In this document: positions 25,998 through 35,395 of the stretch, piece after piece | Position numbering within the stretch: the first letter of the stretch is position 1 | Layout: each line of letters starts with the position of its first letter | NCBI GenBank assembly: GCA_964058845.1 | Contig: CAXKVR010000010.1 | Coordinates: 248,001-312,000 of the forward strand | DNA: 64,000 nt | Source: Carex sylvatica | Lineage: Eukaryota; Streptophyta; Magnoliopsida; Poales; Cyperaceae | Direction of reading: 5' to 3' | Translations under genes and position numbers: made by a program | The notes under the pieces: generated by a model | Database searches by the model: none | What the model was told of the DNA's origin: nothing | What the model saw: the letters and a program-made list of their open reading frames with translations, nothing else

Positions 25998-26930
25998 AAG
26001 CACAACAATTGTGAACAAAAAAATCATGGATTCCAATTTAAAATAATAATATTCTGAAAATCAGTTTACTTCCGGTGACGGAGCCGAAGGTCAATTGACC
26101 TTAATAAAATTTAAGTATTCGTAAAATTATATACATTTAACATTTTGAACTTCATTAAAATATTCTTTACAAAACATTCTTAGTTGGCGTTGTTAATAAA
26201 AAAAAAAAATAGTTCACCTGCAACACATCATGCGCCGGAGAATGGAGCACTTGTATTAGAAATGTTAGAATATTTTTAGATTTAAATTAATAGTTAATTT
26301 AATAGATTAACTCTTATTGGACTAGGCTCAAACTTCTGCTATCATCTGATCTGATCAGATCAAATCAGAATAATAATTTATGTAGAGACTCCACCGAATT
26401 GGTGCAAGTGAACAGGCTCAATGAACTGGTGCAATATGTTATAAATATGCAACAACAGTTCTGTTTTTTAGTTAACCATTTCTGTTCATTTCTATTCAGA
26501 AAACGAGAGAGAGAGGGAGAGGGAGAGAGAAAGAAGGGGGTTGTCGGTTCGGTTCTAGCATATCGAATTGCAATATTTTGTCAACATGTTCGTGTGGATA
26601 CTGATAGAGACACAACTGCTATGCTGGTGCGTATATCTGACGCATAAAAGGAGAAGAAAAGGGCAACTGCTGGAACAACTAGACGAAGATTTCTACTAGT
26701 GGTAAACTCTATATTAATTTTGAAATTAATTTTATACATGAATTCTGATTTTCGAGAAGTGAACAAATCTTAAACTAATTCGAATTGTTACATTATAACC
26801 TACCCGAAATCTCTACATTCAGAACTTCTGATAAAAAAAGATTTCTCATACATTCTAAAAATTAATTTTTTAATATGAATAAGCGAATATAATCAATTTT
26901 TTTTTGTTACCAATGTGACATTTTAAAAAC
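25998..26930. other. intergenic stretch, no gene seen
   Basis: No recognisable gene. A GA-rich run (GAGAGAGAGGGAGAGGGAGAG) lies near 26508-26530. Short frames around it have no motif. Confidence 0.4.
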
Positions 26931-27159
26931 AAGAGAAATTTTTTTATGCCACTCCAAAACATGAAATTTAGGAATTTACCACTCCAAAATCTTAAATTAG
27001 CTAATTAAATCATTATATTTAGCAAACTGCCACAAGTATACATATAATTAAAATATTTGATTAAAATTTACTAAAAAATAGTGCATAATAAAATGTACTT
27101 TGATATTTAAAATTGTCTTTCTTTCTCCACCGCCCCATTTCTCTTCCTTCCCGTCTCTT

Positions 27160-27456
27160 TTTTCCTCTCACCTTCTTCTTCAGATTCATCAAACTTCACA
27201 TCGGTTTTCAAAACCTTAGGGTCATTATTCTTCAAACGGGTCAATATGTTAAATAACTTACTGTCGTCGCGAGTCAGATAGGTCTCGGCATTGTTTCTTA
27301 TACTCTTCGTAACGCTGCAGTGCCTCGCGTTTCTTGGTGTGCTCTAATCGGGGACAGATAGGTCTCGGCATTGTTTATTTCAATTTTGCACAAATCAGAG
27401 TCAGAACCGGAATCTGAGCCGTCGTCAGATGCATCAAGGATGTCCATTTTTGCCAT
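27160..27456 (-). pseudogene. captured fragment resembling KRI1 (ribosome biogenesis)
   Basis: On the minus strand an ATG at 27456 opens a frame starting MAKMDILDASDDGSDSGSDS and continuing to KIEIN. In a second frame comes KKREALQRYEEYKKQ, and in a third KLFNILTRLKNNDPKVL followed by an acidic stretch. In this order they match my memory of the N-terminus of plant Kri1-like proteins: an acidic start, KIEIN, HNKKRE-LQRYEELKK, then -F--L-R-KN-DP. The frames are shifted against each other, and a 24-base segment with GATAGGTCTCGGCATTGTTT is present twice (near 27280 and 27358). The fragment is therefore rearranged and not a working gene. It lies between the inverted arms of a Mutator-like element. 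Confidence 0.55.
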
Positions 27457-27649
27457 GTTATTTGATGATTTCTCTACTAGGGTTATTGGTTAGCAGGTCG
27501 AAATCTACCCCCCTGAAAAGATTTAAGAGTTTAAGATTTTAAAGCATAGAACAACTAGGGTTCAGAATTAAACTTTCAGATTTTATGGCAAGGAAGAATA
27601 GAAGAGTTGCGGATTAAATTTTTGTATTTAAGGCATAGATGAATAGGAT

Positions 27650-28215
27650 TCATATCTATATTACTCCGATACGCCACTTTAGGTCCCGTATCCGTATCGG
27701 GTGCGTATCAGATACAGATACGCACCTGATATGCCAGTTGACGTATCCACTTACGTGACGTATCCTTACTCTGCTGATACGGTCTCTGATATAAATTGAC
27801 TTATTGAAATACGCCTCTGACACACCTGGATACGGTCTCGGATAACCATACACTACGCATGGACCATGCCCACGATACACCAGCGCTATTGGTGTGAACC
27901 GCGCATGAACCGGGCCAAAAACATAAATTCTATGGCACCAGTGAAGAATCGAACCCAGGGCCTTTCAAACCAGTGCCACAACCTTTACCACTACACTACT
28001 TCACTTTTAATGTTAGAACCCAATAACTTTTATATTTAATATATAACTAATTTTTTTGATATTTAATTTATATAATGCAAGTATTAAATTAATAATATAA
28101 TTAAAATAATATAATATAATAGACATATCGTATTCTTGATTTTTAAAAATTGACGTATCGCCGTATCCGTATCGTATTCAATACGATACCTGCACTCGTA
28201 TCCATGCAACATAGA
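27650..28215. repeat. CGTATCCGTATCG-rich repeat inside the MULE
   Basis: Both ends of this block contain clustered GTATC/GATAC motifs in both orientations, for example GTATCCGTATCG near 27690 and 28150. The block appears inserted in the Mutator-like element at 26937-28480. Clear TIRs or a target duplication could not be fixed. Its middle carries a tRNA-like segment on the minus strand. Confidence 0.4.
27935..28010 (-). repeat. tRNA-like (SINE-type) segment
   Basis: Read on the minus strand, GTAGTGTAGTGGTAAAGG resembles an RNA polymerase III A-box region. About 30 bases further, GGGTTCGATTC matches a B box and T-arm. The spacing suits a tRNA or a tRNA-derived SINE head. No acceptor stem or anticodon arm can be folded with confidence, so it is not called a tRNA gene. 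Confidence 0.3.
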
Positions 28216-29290
28216 TTCAGATCAAAGTTTCATATTTAAAGTTTCGTAGTTAGGCCTTGTGTTGTAGACGGGAAGGGAAAGAAATGGGGCGGTGGAGAGA
28301 GAAGGATAATTTTGGAAATATCAAAATACATTTTATTATACATTACTTTTCAGCAAATTTTAATAAAATATCTGAATTATATGTATAATTGTGATAATTT
28401 ACTAAATATAATAATTCTGGAGTGACAATTAGCTAATTTAAAGTTTTGGAGCTGAAATTTTTAAATATACTATTATCTCAAAAAAATAAATCAAAACACC
28501 ACATTTATGTGAAAATTATAAAAATACCATGGCCGCATCCCCTAGAAGTGACCACGTTTTTGGTAGCCGTATCTAGACAAAGCGGCCAGTTTTTTGGGCC
28601 GCTTCTAGAGAATGCGGCCACCCAATTTTGTTAATTTTTTTAATTTTGTTTTGATTTATTTTGTTAGTTTGTTTTGATTTATTTTATTTTTTGTTTTGAT
28701 TTATTTGTTGTTTTTTGTTGTTTTAAAAATAGTTGTAATTATTTTATTCATTTGTTCGATAAGTCGTTACATAATAAAAATAACAAATAAAAAATTAAAG
28801 TTGTAGGATAAATAAACTGTATCTAACAAAATTAGAATCCTGATATAATAAATCATAGTATCTGACAAACACTACAGTAAAAAAAAGTACGAAATTAAAC
28901 TACAATCTAATAATCAGAGGGACTGAACGACTGCCTCTGTCTCCAGGTTGCTGAGACTGTCGGTCAGGCGTTCGACAGAGGTGCTGAGACGTTGTGCCAG
29001 TGCGCCTCAGAGCAGTTCGTCCCTACTCAGGAGCAGATCCCGACTCAAGCCGCGCAGATGCAGGTATGATTTTTAAAAATATACAACTTGTGCATTTTAA
29101 AAATAAATAAATAATGCATAACTAATTTGTAAATTTGTAGGAGGATGAGGGGCTGGGCTTCAATATCAATACAGACCCCGATGGTTTGTATTCTCCAGGT
29201 TACGTTCCAACTCAGTCGATGCCTCTTGCATATCTACCAGGGTTTGTTCAGCCTCACCCCTTCTCGCCGTTTCCTAGCACCTCCACACAG

Positions 29291-31201
29291 TGTTGCACCA
29301 GAAATGTATAGTACAAAGTTTCAGTACAACAAACTGTACCTTTTAACCTTAAATACACTTTCAGTTCAGATTGCAAGTATACAATCCTACCGTGTAGTAT
29401 ATTATCGGGTATCGATCCACAGGGAATATGGACAATTACTAGGTTTAGACTTTATTAATTAATTTCAAAAAATAATAAAAATAAAAAGAAGTAAGTGTAA
29501 TAAAAGTAGAATTGGGAGGTTTGTTTGTTATAACTTCCTAAGGTTTGGGTTCAATACCCGAGAAGAGGAGGTTTAAAACAATAAAAGTAAAAAAGGAAAG
29601 TAAAATAGAATCTTGGTTGCTTTCAAGAATTAGGAAGATCTAGGGGCATTTGGTCTACAATCCCTTGTTAATTCTATCTATTTGGTATTGTTTAAATTCA
29701 TGTATGATTTGATGAGGTTTCTAACCTAATATGTCATTAAGGGTCACTTTCATGAATTAATAACGTGCCTAAGTAATTCGGACTTCACAGTTACGTCCTT
29801 CATCCTAGCTACCTAGACCATAAGCTCTTGTTAGTCTCTCCTCTCCTCAAATATTGGTACTTCACAGTTACGTCCTTCATACCAATATTCGATTCAATTT
29901 GAGATATCCTAATAAGGGTATGACTTAACAGTTACGTCATTCACCAAGTCCCTAACCCTAATTTCTGTAGTTCCGATTTGATTTCGCAGTTGGTTAGACC
30001 TTAATCAAAACCTAAGGTATTTGTGTTCATAATTGGTACTATCCTCTCGTCCTAACTTCTTTAGTTTTTTCGAATCCAAAGCGGAACTACATCGATTTTA
30101 AGTACTAATTATGTAATTAACACAAATTATAAATCTCAAAAATTAGCATCAAATCCCATAAAACAATAATGATAAAAACATATAATAAAATAAGATACAA
30201 TTAAACAAGTTCATGCATTGACCTAAACCCCTAGAGAGAAAACTAGCCTCTCATGGAGATGCAAATATTCAACAAAGAATTCATTACAAAAGATTAGCTA
30301 AAACAAAGAGAAATTAAATAGAGAAATAGATTACACCATTCTTTAGATGAAGAACCCTTATTCTTTCATTCTTCTTGAAATCTTCTTCTTCTTCCTCCTT
30401 GAATTGCTTCCTTGATTGCAGAATTTTACGCTAAGTATTGGTGGAGATGAGATTGATCTTTGCGAAGAGAGATGCCCTTCCGAAGAGAGATGCCCCTCCG
30501 AAGAGATATTACTTGAATGGAAAAGAACCCCCTCCTTTATAGCAAAAAACTATGCCCAATCAAGAGGCATAGTCGTGGGGTGAGTGGGGTTAGTGGGGTT
30601 AGTGGGTGCTATTTTTGGATTTTTTTTCAGGTTGTCTTGTCCAAGTTTAGCTGTCAAAAAGCATCCCTGGCTCGCTAAAAATAGAAATCGTGTATTTCTG
30701 GCTGTCTGTGGATCCACTGCATCCGTACTGACTCCAAGTTTCCTTTTCTAGATTCTCAGGTTGTAGATCTTCTCGTTGGCTTTCCGAAAAGTGGTCATAT
30801 GCCCAAAACGGAGTTACGAGTCAAAAGTTGTGGCAGTTTTAAGTTCAGACTTTATTTTTGGCTCTGCTACAGTACGTCCGCACTGGCCTCGGTTTTCTCT
30901 GTGCGACCAGAGTACGGCTGCAATGATATCCGTGTGTCTACACGGATTTTGATGAATAGCTTATTATACCTTTTTAAAATTGGTGCGCATCCAGAAATTC
31001 ATCTAAGTATTTAGTACGTCCGTATCGAAAATTGTGCGTCTGCACTAAGCATTTTTCTTCGTTTTCTGCAAATTAAAATCAAACAAATGCAGTAACTTGA
31101 TTCTAGGTGTATTCTATTCTCTTTATATTCAAAATACAAGATATTTGGTATTATTTCATGATGAAAACTAGATCGAATATGTATATAATTTATGCTTATC
31201 A
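29291..31201. mobile_element. solo LTR, 1911 bp, TSD CACAG
   Basis: The segment starts TGTTGC, ends TTATCA, and is flanked by perfect 5-bp copies of CACAG (29286-29290 and 31202-31206). Removing it with one CACAG rejoins the open frame as CCACACAG|CCGACTCAG. TG...CA ends, a 5-bp duplication, a length near 2 kb and no gag-pol are diagnostic of a solo LTR left by unequal recombination. Inside, the phrase CACAGTTACGTCCTTCAT or a close variant occurs three times at about 60-75-bp spacing (near 29785, 29862 and 29925). Confidence 0.8.
29780..29945. repeat. three GTTACGTC-containing repeats in the solo LTR
   Basis: Near-identical phrases (A)CTTCACAGTTACGTCCTTCAT appear near 29783 and 29860. A variant, CTTAACAGTTACGTCATTCA, appears near 29922. 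Read on the other strand the third contains TGACGTAA, the core bound by TGA/bZIP factors. Repeated motifs of this kind in LTRs often act as enhancers, but no function is shown here. Confidence 0.5.
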
Positions 31202-31905
31202 CACAGCCGACTCAGTATCCTTCCTTCCTGGACATTGTTGGCACTTCCACACAGTATCCTTCCATCTCCATGGATGATCTATCATGAGATGTACCTACGG
31301 TTTATTCCCGCCGGTTGAGACTGGACAGATAGTAGCATTTGGTCCTGCAGTCCAGCAGTCAACCGAGATTAGGGAGATTGATATAGAGGATGCTGAGGCC
31401 GTTGAGTCAGATGTTTCTCTCGACCACATACCACTCGCGGTGTAGATTCGGGGTTTGAGGGCCAGGAGACAGAGGCAGCCGTTCAGTCATTCTGACTATT
31501 AGATTGTAGTTTATTGCGTACTTTTTTACTGTAGTGTTTGTCATATACTATGATTTATTATATCAGGATGCTTATTTTGTCATATACAGTTTATTTATCC
31601 TACTATTTTGATTTTTTATTTGTTGTTTTTATTCCGGAACGACATATCGAACAAATGAATAAAACAATTACAACTATTTTTAAAACAACAAAAAACAACA
31701 AATAAATCAAAATAAAAAACAAAATAAATCAAAACAAAATAGATCAAAACAAAATAACAAAAAAATACATTCTGAAAATAAAATAAAATTGGGTGGCTAC
31801 ATCCCCTAGAAGCGGCCATACCCGCATCCCATAGAAGCGGTCCAAAAAACTGGCCACTTTGACTTAATGCGGCCACAAAAAACGTGGCCGCTTCTAGGGG
31901 ATGCG

Positions 31906-33922
31906 TGTTGGGTTTTGGGGCTACCAAATACCGTTGAGGCTTAAGCTGCAGAAAGACCATAAAACAAAAATTTTACTTCTAACTTAAGCTAATGATTAAA
32001 CGAGGTATGTCAGGAAACTTTCCAAGGCGGTCCACCTTCAGTATTCCTTTGGCATCAAAATCCAATTTAATCATTTTACAGATCTACTCCTTAATTGATT
32101 TCTAAAACTTTAATCTACTTACCAATTAAATAGATTAATATAACATTTATACCTCGTTTCCAAATTCGGATTGGAATGAAGACCGACTGAGAAGAATGAC
32201 TCGCATTGGAATGATTCGTCTCAGAGCATTAGACGTCTGATGCCTCTATCAGTTATCCACCAGGACTAACCAGAGAGCAATTTATTTCTTTTGCCAGAAA
32301 TATCGTAAATTATGGAATTCTGTAAAAACACTATTCACTGAGAAAAGACAAAAATACGTAAACACAAATTTATAGTTATTCAGATTCACTAATAAGCAAA
32401 ATTGAAATACCACAAAATTTAAAAAAAAACACTATTCATCTATCCCACAAATATACTTCTCAACAACCCGTAAGATTTATACATAAACTACGTATAACTT
32501 TCTTTTCTCAACTGAAACACTATTTGGGAGGGAAACCGAGAAAGAGAGAAAATAGAAACTCGAATTGATCTGACACGATTCGATACAAAGTGAATTAGTG
32601 ATTTCTCTCTCTACACCCCATGCCTTTATATAGGCCATAGGGTCGGTTGCCTAATTACCAAAATACCCCATAAATAGTAAGGAGGTTATGAATAGTAATG
32701 AGGTTCCAAAGTGAAAAGACCAAAATGCCTTCGGTTGGATAAGGATGACGACATGTCATGTGGATAAGGATGACATGTGAAAAGACCAAAATACCCTTGG
32801 TCCAAATTCAATTACCATACATATAATTATTCTGAACAATTATATTTCTTGCAGTTGTTGTTTCAGTAACTTTTATACAACGTGTCGTGCACGTTTATAA
32901 ATTAACCGTTGTTTTTGCTTATTAATATCATGCATAATTAATTATAGCCATATTATTATTAATCATAATCAATTTATAATTAATCAATAAGATTCTTCGA
33001 GTAGCTCCTTACGGTGTGACCCGATAGGATCTGTGTTATGTTGGTAAATAGAATTAAAACTGTTTTAACTTCTATAATCATGAGAGACATTTGGCAGAAC
33101 ACATCATGACCATCCAATTACACAGATGATGTTGTACTGTACAATATCACGATCCAATAAACTATTTATTTGTGTCAATTATTTTGTCTCATAGCTATCA
33201 GATCAGTTTCAAGGTAGGTGTGTGTCATCATTGTAAACTTAATCTTTTTTTGATATTGAACAGATTATCAAATATAATTACTCTTGTAATTATATCGCAT
33301 GCAGATAATCTTATTCTATCAAGGGGTCCAGTGATACTATAACTCGTATAGAGATACGAGGGACAATAGTACTTTTGGTAAACCATCACTACCTCAGCTA
33401 AGCTATGTATACCGAAGAGCTACCGTTATAGCTGCTTTTTACAGACTCGTTAGGTAACAATCACACATACACATTTCTTAGTAGGAAAGATGAATACCTT
33501 ATACTTTAGAACTTAACACTGAAGAACTTAACACAGAATGAAAACATTAATGACACGAACACAATTTTATTTAATGTTTCATTCGTGGTCTGTTAAATAT
33601 CATGTTCCTAGAACATATATCTGTGCGGTTAAAATGACATCTCTTGTCAGTAGTCTGCAAAACTTGGCCATCTTTTAATCCACATACTAACCTTGTAGCG
33701 GTAATTAGTGTTCCTGCTAATTACCTTGGTTAGAAACTTTTTAAGAATATATATCATTTATATTATGAAGTTTTACAATTCCAGTCATTGACTCAAAATG
33801 ATTCATAAATGCAATAATACTCAAGGCAACAAAATGACAATTTATTAATCACTTAATTCATAAACAAAGCTTTATATGATAAATTATCGTATTATTGATT
33901 TCTAGATTATTACAAACTAACA
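31906..33922. mobile_element. solo LTR, 2017 bp, TSD ATGCG
   Basis: The segment starts TGTTGGGTTTTGGGG and ends AAACTAACA, giving matched TGTT/AACA termini. Perfect 5-bp copies of ATGCG flank it (31901-31905 and 33923-33927). Removing it rejoins the right TIR of the Mutator-like element as GGGGATGCG|GCCATGG, which matches the left arm near 28530. A TATA-like CCTTTATATAGG lies near 32632. No gag-pol is present, so a solo LTR is the best reading. Confidence 0.8.
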
Positions 33923-33987
33923 ATGCGGCCATGGCATTTTTATAATTTTCATTGAAATGTTTTTTTAATAAAAATAAGTGTTTATTT

Positions 33988-34091
33988 TCTTATAATATGT
34001 CCCGTTGCATCGCACGGGCACGATACTGGTATATATATATATATATATACCAGTATCGTGCCCGTGCGATGCAACGGGACATACTATAAGA
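33988..34091. repeat. near-perfect 104-bp palindrome around (TA)n
   Basis: The left arm TCTTATAATATGTCCCGTTG and onward mirrors the right arm through CCCGTGCGATGCAACGGGAC and CATACTATAAGA. I see one mismatched pair. The centre is an ATATAT run near 34030-34049. Each arm contains CCCGTTGCATCGCACGGGCA. Such a sequence can extrude as a cruciform or fold as a hairpin when transcribed. Its transposon class is not clear. Confidence 0.85.
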
Positions 34092-34242
34092 TATACCCAA
34101 ACCCTAAACCGGATGACAGAACAAATTTGGCTCCTTTGCTGATCAATAACGTTGCAGAGAAGACGCAAAAGAGGACAAATATATTTTCAGTAGAAGAATC
34201 AACAAAATCCTCCCAAATGGAGCGACAAGAGAGAAATAATAC

Positions 34243-34620
34243 CTTAGTTGAGAGAGAGAGCAACTCAGCACAGGACGGTTGAACCGGCGTCGCACGGTGT
34301 GCAGAGAGGAGGACGAGGATTTGGAGTATATCGCGCGTAATACAGAGATTTATGAAGAGAGGAGAAGAGGGCGATATTTATGAAGAGAGGAGAGGCACAA
34401 AATTTCGACGGAGATAAAAGTCGGGAAGAGAGGGGTGGGGGTCGGCAATTCACATCCTCTGAGATATCTCATATTCTGCGTGGTTTTTCCGGAAGATCAC
34501 AACCGTTCAAATATTTTCTGCACCAATCACAAAGCACAAATAAAACTACGCCCTGCGTTATCTCCTCACGCAAAATAATTTTTTTATAAACCATAATTAG
34601 AAAATTCATTTTTACCATAA
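34243..34620 (-). repeat. 380-bp segment duplicated at 53487-53860
   Basis: This stretch is nearly identical to 53487-53860: it starts at TTGAGAGAGAGAGCAACTC, passes GGTTGAACCGGCGTCGCAC and CACATCCTCTGAGATATCTC, and ends in ATTAGAAAATTCATTTTTACC. In the second location it sits at the 5' end of the PPR pseudogene. Here it lies downstream of the 3' end of another PPR pseudogene. It is either the truncated 5' part of a third tandem PPR copy or a shared repeat. Confidence 0.75.
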
Positions 34621-34639
34621 TTAATAGAGAATAGACATC

Positions 34640-35080
34640 TCTCTTTAATTCCTAGTGTTAGCAACACTATGAAATTAACAAGCTTACATACTATAAACGA
34701 TCATTATGAAAAACTTGTACTATAAAAGAAACTAGCACTAATATAAAAAAGTACTTAACCCTCAATCAACAAGCAAAAATGTCATATAACCTCCATAGCA
34801 ATCTCAGTTTCACCTTTTTTTTGTGTAACTCATAAAAAACACCAAGACAGGTTTCAACATGAAATTATAACACTTCTAGCCAACCTTCAAAAAAAAGAAA
34901 TTATAACAAGCTTAGACATTTGCTATAAACGTAATTAAGAAGCTATTACTATAAAAGAAACTATCACTTTTATAAAAAAAAACTCTCAATCACCAAGCAT
35001 CAATTCAATAATCTCCATAGCCATCTCAGTTTCACCATTTTTGCACAATCCTATAAAAACATCAAGATATGTTTCAACAT
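34640..35080 (-). repeat. direct duplication of the PPR pseudogene 3' end
   Basis: Two degenerate direct copies, about 230 bp apart, each contain CTCCATAGC-ATCTCAGTTTCACC followed by an ATCAAGA/CCAAGACAGGTTTCAACAT block (34790-34865 and 35010-35095). Each also has a preceding ACTATAAAAGAAACTA stretch. The right copy encodes the last PPR repeat of the interrupted gene; the left copy is a decayed echo. Confidence 0.6.
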
Positions 35081-35144
35081 CAAGTTGAAACTCCTTAGAA
35101 AACACAGCATGAAGCACTTCCTTGGCTTTTTCAGATGCATCCAT

Positions 35145-35381
35145 TGTTGATATTTGATAACTATTTTGGTGGAGGGAAGAGAGACAAAACAAGTTCTTTC
35201 TTTCTTACTAATCAAACTCTTTCTTTTTATTTCTTTTTCATTAAAAACTAGACTTAAAAACACACGAAATAGACTCTTCATTTGCTCACAATGATCTGGA
35301 ATGGCCCCTTCAATTCCTCATTCAATACTGCCTTAAAATCTGTCTGTTTTTTTTTTTTTTAATTTGAGTTTATTTTCCACA
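35145..35381 (-). repeat. 3' LTR of copia element 1
   Basis: Its TG...CA termini and near-identity to 39487-39725 define it. It contains a T-run of about 12 near 35349-35360 that differs in length from the other copy. Confidence 0.95.
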
Positions 35382-35395
35382 AATTCCTCCCTTAA

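Larger units (their letters stand above)
26937..28480. mobile_element. Mutator-like element with ~220-bp TIRs, likely Pack-MULE
   Basis: The left arm (about 26937-27160) and right arm (about 28265-28480) are inverted copies. Shared blocks include TAGCTAATT, ACATATAATT, AATAAAATGTA and CTCCACCGCCCCATTTCT, in opposite orientation. The termini read GAGAAATT on the left and, inverted, GAGATAAT on the right. Long TIRs of this kind are typical of Mutator-like elements. The flanking bases are A-rich, so no target duplication can be called. The interior holds a minus-strand fragment resembling KRI1 (27160-27456) and another repeat (about 27650-28215). Capture of a host gene piece between MULE arms defines a Pack-MULE; this reading is an inference. 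Confidence 0.65.
28946..31441 (+). pseudogene. unknown open frame carried by the MULE, interrupted by a solo LTR
   Basis: A plus-strand frame reads VAETVGQAFDRGAETL and so on to a GT donor near 29067. It resumes after an AG acceptor near 29139 (EDEGLGFNINTDPDGL) and runs to the solo LTR junction at 29290. Past the LTR (from 31202) it continues as PTQYPSFLDIVGTSTQ to a stop near 31286. A further open piece (ending SDVSLDHIPLAV, about 31320-31441) lies just downstream in another frame. The composition is Pro/Ser/Thr/Gln-rich. I do not recognise the protein. It may be a captured host exon pair or a decayed MULE-borne ORF. Confidence 0.4.
28513..33950. mobile_element. Mutator-like element with ~440-bp TIRs, split by two solo LTRs
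   Basis: The left arm (28513-28948) is mirrored by the right arm, which runs 31466-31905 and resumes at 33923-33950. Shared blocks include GGCCGCATCCCCTAGAAG at the outer part and AAACACTACAGTA and AAACTACAATCTAATA further in. Long TIRs and gene-like interior DNA point to a MULE. Two insertions with perfect 5-bp duplications (29291-31201 and 31906-33922) account for about 3.9 kb; the original element was about 1.5 kb. The interior between the arms reads as an exon, intron and exon on the plus strand (28946-29290 continuing at 31202). No transposase motif is visible. The flanking target duplication is not resolved. Confidence 0.7.

Noticed and set aside
27280..27380. Two short direct repeats (GATAGGTCTCGGCATTGTTT) as a possible CRISPR-like array
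   Set aside because: Only two copies exist in a eukaryotic transposon context, with no regular spacers; they are better explained as a local duplication in the captured gene fragment.
27935..28010. A functional tRNA gene on the minus strand
   Set aside because: A-box- and B-box-like sequences are present, but no acceptor stem, anticodon arm or plausible cloverleaf can be drawn; kept only as a tRNA-like repeat segment.
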